Of a stretch of 64,000 nt of DNA, positions 1-8,854 are shown piece by piece (position 1 is the stretch's first letter; every line of letters starts with the position of its first letter). Origin of the DNA: Natrialba aegyptia DSM 13077 (GTDB lineage Archaea; Halobacteriota; Halobacteria; Halobacteriales; Natrialbaceae). The stretch covers positions 1 to 64,000 of the forward strand of contig NZ_AOIP01000032.1 of NCBI RefSeq assembly GCF_000337535.1, written 5' to 3'. The position numbers were made by a program, and so were the translations under genes. Below the pieces are notes generated by a model. It was not told the DNA's origin and searched no databases. It was given only the letters and a program-made list of their open reading frames with translations.

Positions 1-1476
1 CTCGCCGTTGCGGGGTGTCTGGCGAACGATGCAAACAGGGCCGACTTTCGAATCGGTAGCCCGTGGAAACCGAACCGGGACCCGCTCGACGGCGGCAGCA
101 CGATCCGCCGGCTCGGAATCACCGAGGGACTGGTCGGCGTCGATTACGACGCGTCGCCCGCGCCCGAACTGGCGACCGACTGGGAGCGACGCGGCGACCG
201 GGAGTGGGAGTTCACGCTTCGAGAGGACGTTACGTTTCACGACGGAGAGGCGTTCGACGCGACGACCGCCGTCGACTCGCTCACCCGAACCGTCGACGCG
301 CCCGCATTCGAGGACGTTCCGATCGACGCCGTCGAGGCGGTCGACGAGACGACCGTCACCGTCACAACCGAAACGCCGTTCGCGCCGTTGCCGGCTCACC
401 TCTCGCGTAACGAGGCGGTGATCCTCAGCCCCCGCGCCGTCGACGACGACGGGTCGGTCACCGAGACGATCAGTACCGGACCGTTCGCCGTCGAATCGTT
501 CAACCCCAACACTGAGATCCTGACCGCCCGCAACGACGACTACTACGGGCAGGTTCCGGCCCTCGAGTCGGTTCGCTACGAGGTCGTCGACGACGATCAG
601 ACGCGCCGGATGAAACTCGAGAACGGCGAACTCGAGATGGCGCGAATCCTCCCGCACGAAACGGTCGACGCGCTCGAATCGACCGGCGGGATCGACGTCT
701 ACACGCCACCGATTCCGCGAATTCGATTCCTCGCGTTCGATACGGATTCGGAACCGTTCGACGACCGGCGAGTTCGGCAGGCCGTGTCCCTTGCGATAGA
801 CAGGAAGACGATCACCGAGTCGCTCCTGGACGGGCTCGTCGAGCCCGCAGTCGGGCCGTTTTCGCCGTCGATCACCGAGTGGGCGAATCCGGATCTGGAG
901 TCGAATCCCTACGATCCGGACCGGGCCCGGACACTGCTCGACGATGCCGGATGGACCGGAACCGCCGGCGAGACCAGGACGCGCGACGGTGTCGAACTGT
1001 CCGTCGAATTTCTCACCTTCGACGCCAGAAGCCTTCCCCTGATCGCCGAGGTGATGCAAGATCACCTCGCTGCGGTCGGCATCAGCGTCGACGTGCAAAC
1101 GCTCGAGTACAGCGCGATGATCGATCGGGTCACTCAGCGGTCGTTCGACGCCTACTTCACGTCGTGGGGAACGCTTTGGTATCCCGATCCGGACCGACTC
1201 GCGGAGCTGTACCACTCGACGGCCTCGTCGATACCCCACGGCTATGGGAACGATCGCGTCGATACGCTGCTCGAAGACGCACGAGAACTCGACGAGCGCG
1301 GGGCGCGACGGGAACGCTATCGCGAGGTCCAGTCGATCGTCGTCGAAGACGCGCCGATCGTCGTCGTGACCAACGACACGAACGTCATCGCGACCGGGGA
1401 CGATGTCCGTGGCTACGAACCTCACCCGACGGAATTGCACTACGGGCTCGAGGCGATTTCGATGGACAGCGAGTGA
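1..1476 (+). CDS. ABC transporter substrate-binding lipoprotein, family 5 (5' end cut by window)
   Basis: Frame 1 is open from the first base to the TGA at the end. The first visible residues include the lipobox LAVAGC, so only a short signal peptide lies outside the window. The rest has the periplasmic-binding layout of peptide/nickel binding proteins (SBP_bac_5): a WEFTLREDVTFHDGE block, then GPFAVESF, VRQAVSLAIDRK and the late WGTLWYPDPDR block. In archaea such proteins are lipid-anchored outside the cell and hand ligand to a permease. The partner permease and ATPase genes are not in view and would lie upstream. Substrate (oligopeptide, nickel or a metal chelate) cannot be read from the sequence. 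The gene converges on the methyltransferase that follows. Confidence 0.85.
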   Translation, partial: LAVAGCLANDANRADFRIGSPWKPNRDPLDGGSTIRRLGITEGLVGVDYDASPAPELATDWERRGDREWEFTLREDVTFHDGEAFDATTAVDSLTRTVDAPAFEDVPIDAVEAVDETTVTVTTETPFAPLPAHLSRNEAVILSPRAVDDDGSVTETISTGPFAVESFNPNTEILTARNDDYYGQVPALESVRYEVVDDDQTRRMKLENGELEMARILPHETVDALESTGGIDVYTPPIPRIRFLAFDTDSEPFDDRRVRQAVSLAIDRKTITESLLDGLVEPAVGPFSPSITEWANPDLESNPYDPDRARTLLDDAGWTGTAGETRTRDGVELSVEFLTFDARSLPLIAEVMQDHLAAVGISVDVQTLEYSAMIDRVTQRSFDAYFTSWGTLWYPDPDRLAELYHSTASSIPHGYGNDRVDTLLEDARELDERGARRERYREVQSIVVEDAPIVVVTNDTNVIATGDDVRGYEPHPTELHYGLEAISMDSE

Positions 1477-1495
1477 ACGCGGGGCATTCGTCTCC

Positions 1496-2176
1496 TCATT
1501 CGGACACGTCGACGGCCACGAGATACAGTTCCTGCTCCGGCTCTTCCCCCCAGAGCACCGGCTCCGACAGCGGTTCGCACTCGACGGCGTCGAATCCCTC
1601 CTCCCTGAGAAACGCAGTCAATTCCCCGCGCGGACGACCGTCGTACAGCGGTAGGTCGTCGTGAATCGCCTCGTAGCCCTCGAACGGTTCCGGAAAGTCC
1701 CAGTAGCCCTCCACGAGCACGAGACGGCCGCCGGGACGAACGACCCGCTGCCACTCCTGCACCGCCGCCGCGGGCGTCGGAAGCGTCCAGATGAGGTGTC
1801 GCGCCGTCACCACGTCGTAGCCGTTCTCGGGAACTGGTAACTGCTCGGCATCTCCGACGCTGAACTCGATCGACAGTCCCGCCCGCTGTGCCTTCTCTCG
1901 AGCGCGGCCGAGCATTTCGGGCGAGAGGTCGATTCCCGTCACGTCGTGTCCAGCCGCCGCCAACAGCACCGAGAGCGTCCCCGTCCCGCAGCCGAGATCG
2001 AGGACGGATCGGGACCGCTCGCCAACCCACGGACGGAGAACGGACAGCCACGCCTCGCGCTGCTCGTCGGCGTGGACGCCGGAAATGCCGTCGTCGTCGT
2101 ACGACTCGGCCCGTCCGTTCCAGTACTGTTGGACGACCGCTTTGACCGGTTCGTCGGGTCGCTCCGACCGCGTCAT
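1496..2176 (-). CDS. class I SAM-dependent methyltransferase (copy 1 of 2)
   Basis: 226 residues with a standard class I Rossmann methyltransferase core: SAM-binding LDLGCGTG near residue 60, acidic GIDLSPEM after strand 2, GDAEQLPVP (motif II) and a RHLIWTLPTP segment. The C-terminal half carries WDFPEPFEGYEAIHDDLPLY, which is nearly identical in the paralogue at 3240-3920. No specific acceptor can be named. ATG at 2174-2176 is the natural start. It converges with the substrate-binding protein gene and is followed upstream on the same strand by the creatininase-family gene and the second copy, so the three may be co-transcribed. Membership of the fold is secure; the function is unknown. Confidence 0.85.
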   Translation of the reverse strand: MTRSERPDEPVKAVVQQYWNGRAESYDDDGISGVHADEQREAWLSVLRPWVGERSRSVLDLGCGTGTLSVLLAAAGHDVTGIDLSPEMLGRAREKAQRAGLSIEFSVGDAEQLPVPENGYDVVTARHLIWTLPTPAAAVQEWQRVVRPGGRLVLVEGYWDFPEPFEGYEAIHDDLPLYDGRPRGELTAFLREEGFDAVECEPLSEPVLWGEEPEQELYLVAVDVSE

Positions 2177-2491
2177 GACCGATCACCGTCAATCGACCGC
2201 GGGAGTTGCCCCGTTCGTTTCGGGTGCCGACGACACCGCGCGTATCGAACCATGCTCACGACTCCGTCACGCTCCACTAACTGCATTTCGTCACATACGG
2301 CCGAGCGCGAACCGGTTCGGTCGAAACCGCCCCTCCCACACCGCTTCCGTACTGCTCCCCTCACACTGATTCCGTACCGCACCCACCACACGCTCCCGTA
2401 TTGCCCTCACCCCCTACCGCTCCTGTTGCCGCCTTCACGCTCACCTGTGCCCGCTTGACCGCCCTCACTGCCGACTCCACCGCTCCCCGCC
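2177..2491. other. intergenic stretch, strongly C-rich/G-poor on the + strand
   Basis: 315 bases without a convincing gene. From about 2325 to 2515 the + strand is built of short C-, A- and T-rich words with very little G, unlike any coding stretch nearby. Read in the direction of the flanking minus-strand genes it would give a G-rich, C-poor transcript. I find no tRNA fold, palindrome or plausible short reading frame. Confidence 0.5.
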
Positions 2492-3187
2492 CTACTGCAC
2501 GCGCCCCAAAAACGACACGAGCGCATCAACGACCGCTACAAACACTTCTTCGCCCTGTTCCGAACTCGCGTTCGTCGCATCACCGACCGCGCCGTTCTCG
2601 CTGAACTCGTCGGTGAACTCGTGGAGAACCCCGCCGTCGACCGTGCTCGCCCACGTCGTTGCGTCCCCAGCGACCGGATCATCGACATCATCCGGACAGA
2701 GATGAAGGAGAACCGACGTCTCGAGTTCACCGGCGTGTCCGACGTGGTCGTCGAGAGCGCGCATCCATTCCCAGCGGTACGCGGTGAGATCGGTCGCATC
2801 CGACTCGGTCACCTCTCGAGCCAGGTGTGAGAGCGTCTCGCCGTTTCCGCCGTGTCCGTTGACGAATACGACCGTGTCGATGCTCGAACAGGACTTCGCC
2901 AGCGAGTCGACGATATCGCGGGCGTAGCGGCGAAGCGTCTCCGGCGAGATCGACAGGGTTCCGGGGAAGCGGCCGTGGTAGGGTGCGATTCCGACGGGAA
3001 TCGGCGGGAGCACGACTGACGTACCGTCCCACTCTCGGTCGGCCGCAGCGGCGATCGCACGGGCGATGATCGTATCGGTTCCGACCGGTGCGTGCGGACC
3101 GTGTTGCTCCGTGCTGCCGACGGGAACGAGCGCCGCCGTCGGTGCTTCGTCTTCGATCTCCGGCCACGAACTTGTCTCTAGGTGCAT
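2492..3187 (-). CDS. creatininase-family metallohydrolase
   Basis: 231 residues from the ATG at 3185-3187. Upstream in-frame codons overlap the neighbouring methyltransferase gene and look non-coding, so the shorter start is preferred. The family's metal ligands are visible: GSTEQHGPH with E27, H29 and H32, D38 in the following GTDT, and the FVNGHGGNGET block around residue 115. Family members are amidohydrolases: creatininase, the archaeal FAPy deformylase of riboflavin/F420 synthesis, and the MftE peptidase of mycofactocin maturation. No mycofactocin precursor or radical-SAM partner is visible, so that assignment is not supported here. It sits between two paralogous methyltransferases on the same strand, suggesting one pathway. 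Confidence 0.85.
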   Translation of the reverse strand: MHLETSSWPEIEDEAPTAALVPVGSTEQHGPHAPVGTDTIIARAIAAAADREWDGTSVVLPPIPVGIAPYHGRFPGTLSISPETLRRYARDIVDSLAKSCSSIDTVVFVNGHGGNGETLSHLAREVTESDATDLTAYRWEWMRALDDHVGHAGELETSVLLHLCPDDVDDPVAGDATTWASTVDGGVLHEFTDEFSENGAVGDATNASSEQGEEVFVAVVDALVSFLGRVQ

Positions 3188-3239
3188 CGGTCTGATTCGT
3201 TGAACCGCAATCGGAATACGAGCGACGGTTTCCGATCGC

Positions 3240-3920
3240 TCATCGTGGAACGGTACCGACCGCGATATACTGATCATAGTTCGGCTCGTCGCCCCAAAGC
3301 ACCGAATCCATCAGGGGTTCGTACTCGACGGCCTCGAGTCCGTGCTCCGCGAGGAACGCGGCCAACTCCGCGGGCGGACGACCGTCGTACAGCGGCAGGT
3401 CGTCGTGAATCGCCTCGTAGCCCTCGAACGGCTCCGGGAAATCCCAGTGGCCCTCGATGAGCGCAATGTGACCGCCGGGACGGACAACTCGCTGCCACTC
3501 CCGGATCGCGCTCGCGGGCGTCGGAAGCGTCCAGATGAGATGCCGGCCCGTCACCAGATCGAACTCGTTTTCGGGCTCGTCCAGATCCTCCGCGTCTCCC
3601 GCATAGAACTCGGGCGATACCTCGGCCTGACGGGCTTTCTCCTTCGCTCGCTCGAGCATCTCGGTCGAAACATCGACTCCCGTCACGTCGTGGCCGAGTT
3701 CAGCGAGCAATAACGAGATGACGCCGGTCCCGCAGCCGAGATCGAGTATCTGCTGTGGGGGCTCACCCGTCAACGTGCGCAGAACCGAGAGCCACGCCTC
3801 GCGTTGCTCGGTGTCATGGATGGCGTGGTGGCTGTCGTCGTCGTACGTCTCGGCGCGATCGTTCCAGTACGTTTGCACGTGCGCTTTGATATCCTCCGCG
3901 GACGGGTCGGAGCCGGGCAT
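3240..3920 (-). CDS. class I SAM-dependent methyltransferase (copy 2 of 2)
   Basis: 226 residues, the same length as the paralogue at 1496-2176 and sharing long blocks with it: EQREAWLSVLR, LDLGCGTG, RHLIWTLPTPA, EWQRVVRPGG and the WDFPEPFEGYEAIHDDLPLY region. At DNA level the stretch coding for the last block is almost unchanged between copies, which points to a fairly recent duplication or gene conversion. The N-terminal 20 residues and the C-terminus differ. The SAM site and the acidic GVDVSTEM turn are intact. ATG at 3918-3920; the next gene downstream is the creatininase-family hydrolase. Acceptor molecule unknown. Confidence 0.85.
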   Translation of the reverse strand: MPGSDPSAEDIKAHVQTYWNDRAETYDDDSHHAIHDTEQREAWLSVLRTLTGEPPQQILDLGCGTGVISLLLAELGHDVTGVDVSTEMLERAKEKARQAEVSPEFYAGDAEDLDEPENEFDLVTGRHLIWTLPTPASAIREWQRVVRPGGHIALIEGHWDFPEPFEGYEAIHDDLPLYDGRPPAELAAFLAEHGLEAVEYEPLMDSVLWGDEPNYDQYIAVGTVPR

Positions 3921-4635
3921 TATCGGGCACCCCGGATTCGCTCGGTGGACATCCCGCCGCGAGTTCCGCGCGAGCGCAACGGTGTGAGATTTGCGTCTGC
4001 GCTCCGTCGGTTATCGGCTCCGTCTCCCCCGACATCGGAACTACTGCATCTGCTGTCGGGCCTCACTGCGACATCGTTCCTCCGAGCCGCAGCGGCATCG
4101 TCCGTTCGCGCGTTCTGGCGGGCGTCTCCCGGCCGGTTCCGTCCGCCGTCGTCGCCCGTCGTGAGTGAACTCGTCGTTCGAGGCATGTGTTATTAATACT
4201 GAAGCCGGTATTATTTATAATTCCGTATACGGTGACCAGCCGTCGTCTCGCCGGTCGTGTTGGGAGCCGCTACGCGGACTTTCGCGACCGTTGCCCAGCG
4301 GGCCGATGAATATGCTCGTTTCGATCTCGCCGCTTAGACGGAAGTTCAGAACTAATAAGGTATAAATAATTTCAATATTTCCTAACTTTGAATGGTGGTA
4401 TCCCATATTTATAAAAGGATATAAGGGACATGGTGGGGTATACTAACATCAGTTGTAGTAAATACTGACTCTATTTCGGCCGAATAGCGGCACTACAAAC
4501 CCGATGACGATTCACCGGCACGATTCGACCGGTTCCTTTCGTCCGGTATCGCTGATAACTATCATCGAAAACGATGTATATGGCCGGCTGAGCACCTGCA
4601 AGGATTTTTTACCGTTCAACTCACACCCCTATGAT
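3921..4635. other. long intergenic region between methyltransferase 2 and ppc
   Basis: About 715 bases between divergent genes. The first 240 bases are GC-rich with only random-looking frames. From about 4180 to 4480 it becomes AT-rich, with several TATA-like words (near 4193, 4365, 4405 and 4420). These could be extra promoters or mark a small non-coding transcript, but no fold or conserved element is recognisable by eye. An in-frame extension of ppc reaches back to 4504; its residues are unlike the family's N-terminus, and a TATA-like box sits inside it, so I treat it as untranslated. Confidence 0.45.
4604..4612 (+). promoter_or_regulatory. TATA-like box of ppc
   Basis: A T6-A-C-C run centred about 27 bases before the ATG at 4636 fits the haloarchaeal TATA spacing for a leaderless or near-leaderless transcript. 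It supports the 4636 start over the longer in-frame frame. Confidence 0.5.
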
Positions 4636-7326
4636 ATGCGACTACACAACAGGGAAGTCCGGCAGGATGTCCGGGAACTCGGCACCCTACTCGGCGACAT
4701 CCTCGAGGAGCAGACCTCACGCCAGGCCTTCGAAACGGTCGAGTCGTGTCGCCAAGCAGCCATCGATTACCGCGCGGGCGAACTCGACTCAAGAGAGTCA
4801 CTCATCACCGAACTCGAAGGACTCTCACCCCACCAACAACGGATCGTTGCCCGCGCGTTTACGACGTACTTCGAGCTCATCAATCTGGCCGAGGAGCGCG
4901 AACGAGTTCGGTCGATCCGAACCGATTCCCAGGAGGGGGCGCTCGCGGACAGTCTCGAGACGGCGGCGGCTGAACTCGGAGACGAAGATATCGAGACGGT
5001 ACGGCGGGTTCTCGAGGACGTCCTGATCGAGCCGACGTTTACGGCGCACCCGACGGAAGCGCGGCGGAAAACGGTCAAGTCGAAGCTTCGGACGATTGCG
5101 ACGGCGCTCGAAACCTTAGACGAACGGTTGCTCACCGACAAGGAGAAACGACAGGTCTGGAAGGATGTCGACTCCGAGGTGACGAGTCTCTGGCAGACGC
5201 CGCAGGTTCGAAACCGGCAGCCGGAACCGGAAGACGAGGCGCGAAACGTGCAGTGGTATCTGCAGAATACGCTGTTCGACGTGGTCGGCGAGATCTACGA
5301 CGAGTTCGCCGACGCGATCGACGAGGAGGTCGCGGGCGATCTCGATATTCCGAAGCTGTTCGAGTTCAGGTCGTGGGCGGGAAGCGATCGCGACGGAAAC
5401 CCGTACGTGACCCCGGAGGTAACGGCGACGACGCTCGAACGGCAGCGCTCGGTCGTGCTCGAGCGCTACCGCGAGCAACTCAAGCGACTGTCGGGGGTGC
5501 TGAGCCAGGACGGCAGTCGGATCGACACCGGACCGGAGTTCCAGGCTGAACTCGAGGCGGACCGAGAGCGGGTGCCGGGGAGTGCCGAGACCGCGGCAGA
5601 GCGGTATCCGGGCGAGCCGTACCGCCAGAAGCTCAAGTTGATGCGAGAGCGACTGGATCGCGTCGGCGATGTGCGGCCGGGTGGGTACGACGACGCCGAG
5701 GAATTGCGGTCGGATCTGACGGTGATCGCATCGAGCCTCAGGGATAACGGTGCGGAGAGCGTGGTCGATGCCCACGTCGATCCGATTCGCCGACAGGTCG
5801 CGACGTTCAGCTTCTCGCTCGCGAGTCTGGACCTGCGCGATCACCAGCAGAAACACACTGACGCGATCGCGGAGGCACTGGAAGCGGAGGGCGTCGATTA
5901 CCACGGCCTTTCGGAGGACGAGCGCGTCGAGTTGCTGACCGACGCGATCTTGCAGGACGAGCCGGTGATCGACCTGACGGCGACTGCCGACCTCTCGGAC
6001 GATTCCGCTCGCGTCCTCCGCCTGTTCGACCGGCTCGCGGACTGGCAGACCGAGTACGGCGTCGAGGCGATCGACACCTACTGCATCTCGATGACCGAGG
6101 AACCGAGTCACGTCCTCGAAGTCCTGTTCCTGGCCGATCAGTCGGGCGTCATCTCTCTGCCCGAACACTGCGGGATCGATATCGTGCCGCTGCTCGAAAC
6201 CGAGTACGCGCTCTCGGGCGCACGCCGAATCATGGGTTCGCTTTTCGAAAACGAGGCCTACGCGCAGGCGCTCGAAGCGCGCGGACGCACGCAGGAGATC
6301 ATGCTCGGCTACTCGGACTCGAACAAGGAAAACGGCTTCCTGGCGGCGAACTGGTCGCTGTACAAGAACCAGCGCCGACTCGGGGAGATCTGCGACGACC
6401 ACGACGTGACGATGCGGCTGTTCCACGGCCGCGGCGGGTCGATCTCGCGCGGCGGCGGCCCGATGAACGAGGCGTTGCTCGCGCTGCCAAACAGCACCGT
6501 GACGGGCCAGGTCAAGTTCACCGAGCAGGGCGAGGCGATCGCCGAGAAGTACGCCAACCCCCGCATCGCCGAGCGCAACATCGAACAGATGCTCAACGCA
6601 CAGCTTCGGGCGCGTCTCTACGCGGAAGACCAGCCCGAAGAGGAGGTCCGCGAGGAGTGGGTCGACGCCATGGAGACCATGGCCGATGTCGCCCGCCGGG
6701 AGTACCGCGACCTGCTCGAGAGCAACGGCTTCGTCCAGTACTTCGAACAGGCGACGCCGATCACCGTCATCGAGGACCTCGACCTGGGATCCCGTCCCGC
6801 CTCTCGCTCCGGCGAGCGGACCGTCGAGGATCTGCGGGCGATTCCGTGGGTATTCTCCTGGACTCAATCGCGGTGTATCCTACCCGGCTGGTACGCCATC
6901 GCAACCGGGATCGACGCGTACCTCGACGACGGCGGCGACGTGGAAACCCTCCAGGAGATGTACGAGTCGTGGCCGTTCTTCCGGACGACGCTCGACAACG
7001 CCGCACTCTCGCTCTCTCGCACCGAACCCGAAATCGCAGCCCAGTACGCTGAACTCGCGGACGAGGATCTCCGCGAGCAGTTCTTCCCGCGACTGCTCGA
7101 CGAGTACGAGCGAGCGGCCGACCTGATCACGCAAATCGGCCAACGTGAGCAACTGCACACCCGCGACTGGCTGGGCGAAAACCTGGAGCGACGAAACCCC
7201 TACGTCGATCCGCTGAACCTGCTCCAGACGTACCTGCTCGATCGCTCGCACCGGACGGACATCGAAGAGCGAACGCTCCGATTGACGGTCAAAGGGATCG
7301 CTGCCGGGATGAAAAACACCGGATAA
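4636..7326 (+). CDS. ppc: phosphoenolpyruvate carboxylase
   Basis: 896 residues, the usual size of bacterial-type PEPC. It adds bicarbonate to phosphoenolpyruvate to give oxaloacetate, refilling the TCA cycle. Family signatures appear in order: TAHPTEARRKTV (about residue 136, catalytic His), GSDRDGNPYVT (about 249), MLGYSDSNKENGF (about 556), FHGRGGSISRGGGP (about 596), GSRPASRSGE and RAIPWVFSWTQSR (about 735), and the C-terminal MKNTG that the family uses to close its active site. The GYSDSNKENG block has Asn and Glu where many bacterial enzymes have Gly and Asp. The start at 4636 is chosen from the homologous N-terminus and TATA spacing. It converges with the MoxR gene. Confidence 0.97.
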   Translation: MRLHNREVRQDVRELGTLLGDILEEQTSRQAFETVESCRQAAIDYRAGELDSRESLITELEGLSPHQQRIVARAFTTYFELINLAEERERVRSIRTDSQEGALADSLETAAAELGDEDIETVRRVLEDVLIEPTFTAHPTEARRKTVKSKLRTIATALETLDERLLTDKEKRQVWKDVDSEVTSLWQTPQVRNRQPEPEDEARNVQWYLQNTLFDVVGEIYDEFADAIDEEVAGDLDIPKLFEFRSWAGSDRDGNPYVTPEVTATTLERQRSVVLERYREQLKRLSGVLSQDGSRIDTGPEFQAELEADRERVPGSAETAAERYPGEPYRQKLKLMRERLDRVGDVRPGGYDDAEELRSDLTVIASSLRDNGAESVVDAHVDPIRRQVATFSFSLASLDLRDHQQKHTDAIAEALEAEGVDYHGLSEDERVELLTDAILQDEPVIDLTATADLSDDSARVLRLFDRLADWQTEYGVEAIDTYCISMTEEPSHVLEVLFLADQSGVISLPEHCGIDIVPLLETEYALSGARRIMGSLFENEAYAQALEARGRTQEIMLGYSDSNKENGFLAANWSLYKNQRRLGEICDDHDVTMRLFHGRGGSISRGGGPMNEALLALPNSTVTGQVKFTEQGEAIAEKYANPRIAERNIEQMLNAQLRARLYAEDQPEEEVREEWVDAMETMADVARREYRDLLESNGFVQYFEQATPITVIEDLDLGSRPASRSGERTVEDLRAIPWVFSWTQSRCILPGWYAIATGIDAYLDDGGDVETLQEMYESWPFFRTTLDNAALSLSRTEPEIAAQYAELADEDLREQFFPRLLDEYERAADLITQIGQREQLHTRDWLGENLERRNPYVDPLNLLQTYLLDRSHRTDIEERTLRLTVKGIAAGMKNTG

Positions 7327-7334
7327 CACCGGAT
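7315..7334. repeat. 10-bp tandem duplication over the ppc stop codon
   Basis: The word aacaccggat occurs twice head to tail. The first copy runs into the TAA stop of ppc and the second lies just past it. It looks like a small slippage event without effect on the protein. Confidence 0.7.
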
Positions 7335-7359
7335 AACGGCGCGACTGAGAGTCGGTCGG

Positions 7360-8328
7360 CTACGCGTTCTGGTCCGGTGCCTCGACCGTCGGGACCGGAA
7401 CGGACTCGAGGACGCCGTCGACGACCTGCGATTTGTCGACGCCGTTGACGGTCGCGTCCGGCGTCAGTACGAGCCGATGGGCGAGCACCGACCGGGCAAC
7501 GCGCTTGATGTCGTCCGGTGTGACGTACGACCGTCCGGTAATCGCCGCGTAGGCCCGCGCCGCCTCGAACAACCGCTGTGTGCCACGCGGTGAGACGCCC
7601 ACCTCGACGCGACCGTCGCTTCGCGTCTCGCGGGCGAGCGCCGCAATGTACTCCAGTAAGTCCTCGTCAACCCGAATCGTTTCCGGAGCCCGACGGAGCT
7701 GTTCGACCTGCTCGGGTTCGAGCACCCGTTCGACGGACGGACTCGTCGTCTCCCGATCCGCGCGCCGCCGCAAGAGTTCGACTTCGCCGGCCTCGTCGGG
7801 GTATCCCATCGACGTTTTGACGAGGAATCGATCGACCTGGGCTTCCGGAAGCGGGAAGGTCCCCTCCTGTTCGACCGGATTCTGGGTGGCAATCACGATA
7901 AAGGGGTCGGGGAGCTGACGGGTTTCGCCGTCGACGGTGACCTGTCCTTCTTCCATGGCCTCGAGCAGCGCAGCCTGGGTCTTCGGCGGGGCGCGATTGA
8001 TTTCGTCTGCGAGGACGACGTTCGCGAAGATCGGGCCCTTGTTGAACTCGAAGGTGCGTTCGCGTTCGTTGAAGATGTGCGTGCCGGTGACGTCCGCGGG
8101 GAGTAAGTCGGGCGTGAACTGGATGCGGGAGAACGAGAGGCCGAGTGCGGTGGCGACGCTGCGGGCGGTCAGCGTCTTGCCGGTGCCGGGAACGTCCTCG
8201 ACGAGGACGTGGCCGCGACCGACGACCCCGACGAGGATGTCCTCGGGGAAGGATCGGTCGCAGATGACGGCGTCGTCGATCGTCTGGAGGACGGCCGTGC
8301 ACTCGGTGCTGGCCTGGGTGACGTCCAT
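7360..8328 (-). CDS. MoxR-type AAA+ ATPase
   Basis: 322 residues from the ATG at 8326-8328; the in-frame part upstream is Arg/Ser-rich and unlike the family. Walker A is EDVPGTGKT (about residue 44), Walker B is VVLADEINRAPPKTQ, followed by MEEGQVTVDG, sensor IATQNP, and an AAA-lid region ending the protein. MoxR ATPases act as chaperones that load metals or assemble membrane or secreted complexes, usually with DUF58/VWA partners next door. Here no DUF58, VWA or transglutaminase gene is adjacent: one side is ppc (convergent) and the other is tRNA-Ser. Partners must be encoded elsewhere. Confidence 0.92.
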   Translation of the reverse strand: MDVTQASTECTAVLQTIDDAVICDRSFPEDILVGVVGRGHVLVEDVPGTGKTLTARSVATALGLSFSRIQFTPDLLPADVTGTHIFNERERTFEFNKGPIFANVVLADEINRAPPKTQAALLEAMEEGQVTVDGETRQLPDPFIVIATQNPVEQEGTFPLPEAQVDRFLVKTSMGYPDEAGEVELLRRRADRETTSPSVERVLEPEQVEQLRRAPETIRVDEDLLEYIAALARETRSDGRVEVGVSPRGTQRLFEAARAYAAITGRSYVTPDDIKRVARSVLAHRLVLTPDATVNGVDKSQVVDGVLESVPVPTVEAPDQNA

Positions 8329-8539
8329 GAAAGCGTCCTCGGCCGCTCGTGTCAAATGGTTTTCGCTCCTGGTGGCTCTACTGGACCGTGATCGCTGGAA
8401 CGCGTTCGTGACCGGTTCCTCGACTGGCGTCCCCCGTTCGAGGATCGCCGACGGCGGCCAGCCGATCGGACGTGACCGATCCACAGACTCCGAGAGAGAT
8501 CGAAACCGGTAAAAACGTTACCCGAGTATCAACGGATGA

Positions 8540-8624
8540 GCCGAGATAGCCTAGCCCGGCCAAGGCGGCAGATTCGAAATCTGCTGTCCCCACGGACTCG
8601 GGAGTTCAAATCTCCCTCTCGGCG
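8540..8624 (+). tRNA. tRNA-Ser(CGA)
   Basis: 85 nt. Acceptor stem gccgaga (8540-8546) pairs with tctcggc (8617-8623); discriminator G at 8624. The anticodon stem gcaga/tctgc (8568-8572, 8580-8584) encloses loop ttcgaaa, giving anticodon CGA (8575-8577), which reads UCG serine codons. The T arm gggag/ctccc encloses ttcaaat. A long variable arm (about 8585-8599) is typical of class II tRNA-Ser. No CCA is encoded and no intron is seen. A short T run follows at 8625. Confidence 0.95.
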
Positions 8625-8797
8625 TTTTTCGCGAGACGCTACCTCCGAGCGCCGTGTAGCGTGTGCTCGGTCTCGGATGCAACCTGCACTCGTAGCGAGC
8701 ACGAGCTGTACCGGAACGCCGCTGGACGAGAGAAATGCACGCTTTGCTCGCCGTCATCTGCAGGGGACCCCATTATTCACGTCGGGCTGGTCGATAT

Positions 8798-8824
8798 CCC
8801 TGACAATGAGTGTCATAATTCAGG
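8798..8824. promoter_or_regulatory. interrupted palindrome upstream of the iron-sulfur gene
   Basis: TGACA-5 nt-TGTCA (8801-8815) lies inside a looser cctga...tcagg frame, about 30-55 bases before the iron-sulfur gene start at 8855. This is where an operator overlapping an archaeal promoter would sit. No binding protein can be named and chance is possible. Confidence 0.25.
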
Positions 8825-8854
8825 GTGCGATCGGCAGCGGGGTGGGCAGCGACG

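Noticed and set aside
2492-3187. Mycofactocin peptidase MftE
   Set aside because: Fold agrees, but no precursor peptide, radical-SAM or other mft gene is nearby, so the general family name is kept.
4504-4635. N-terminal extension of PEPC
   Set aside because: Residues unlike the family and a TATA-like box lies inside it, correctly spaced for the ATG at 4636.
5116-6867. Long open frame antisense to ppc
   Set aside because: Arg/Val-rich, no family blocks; a by-product of high GC and the strongly coding opposite strand.
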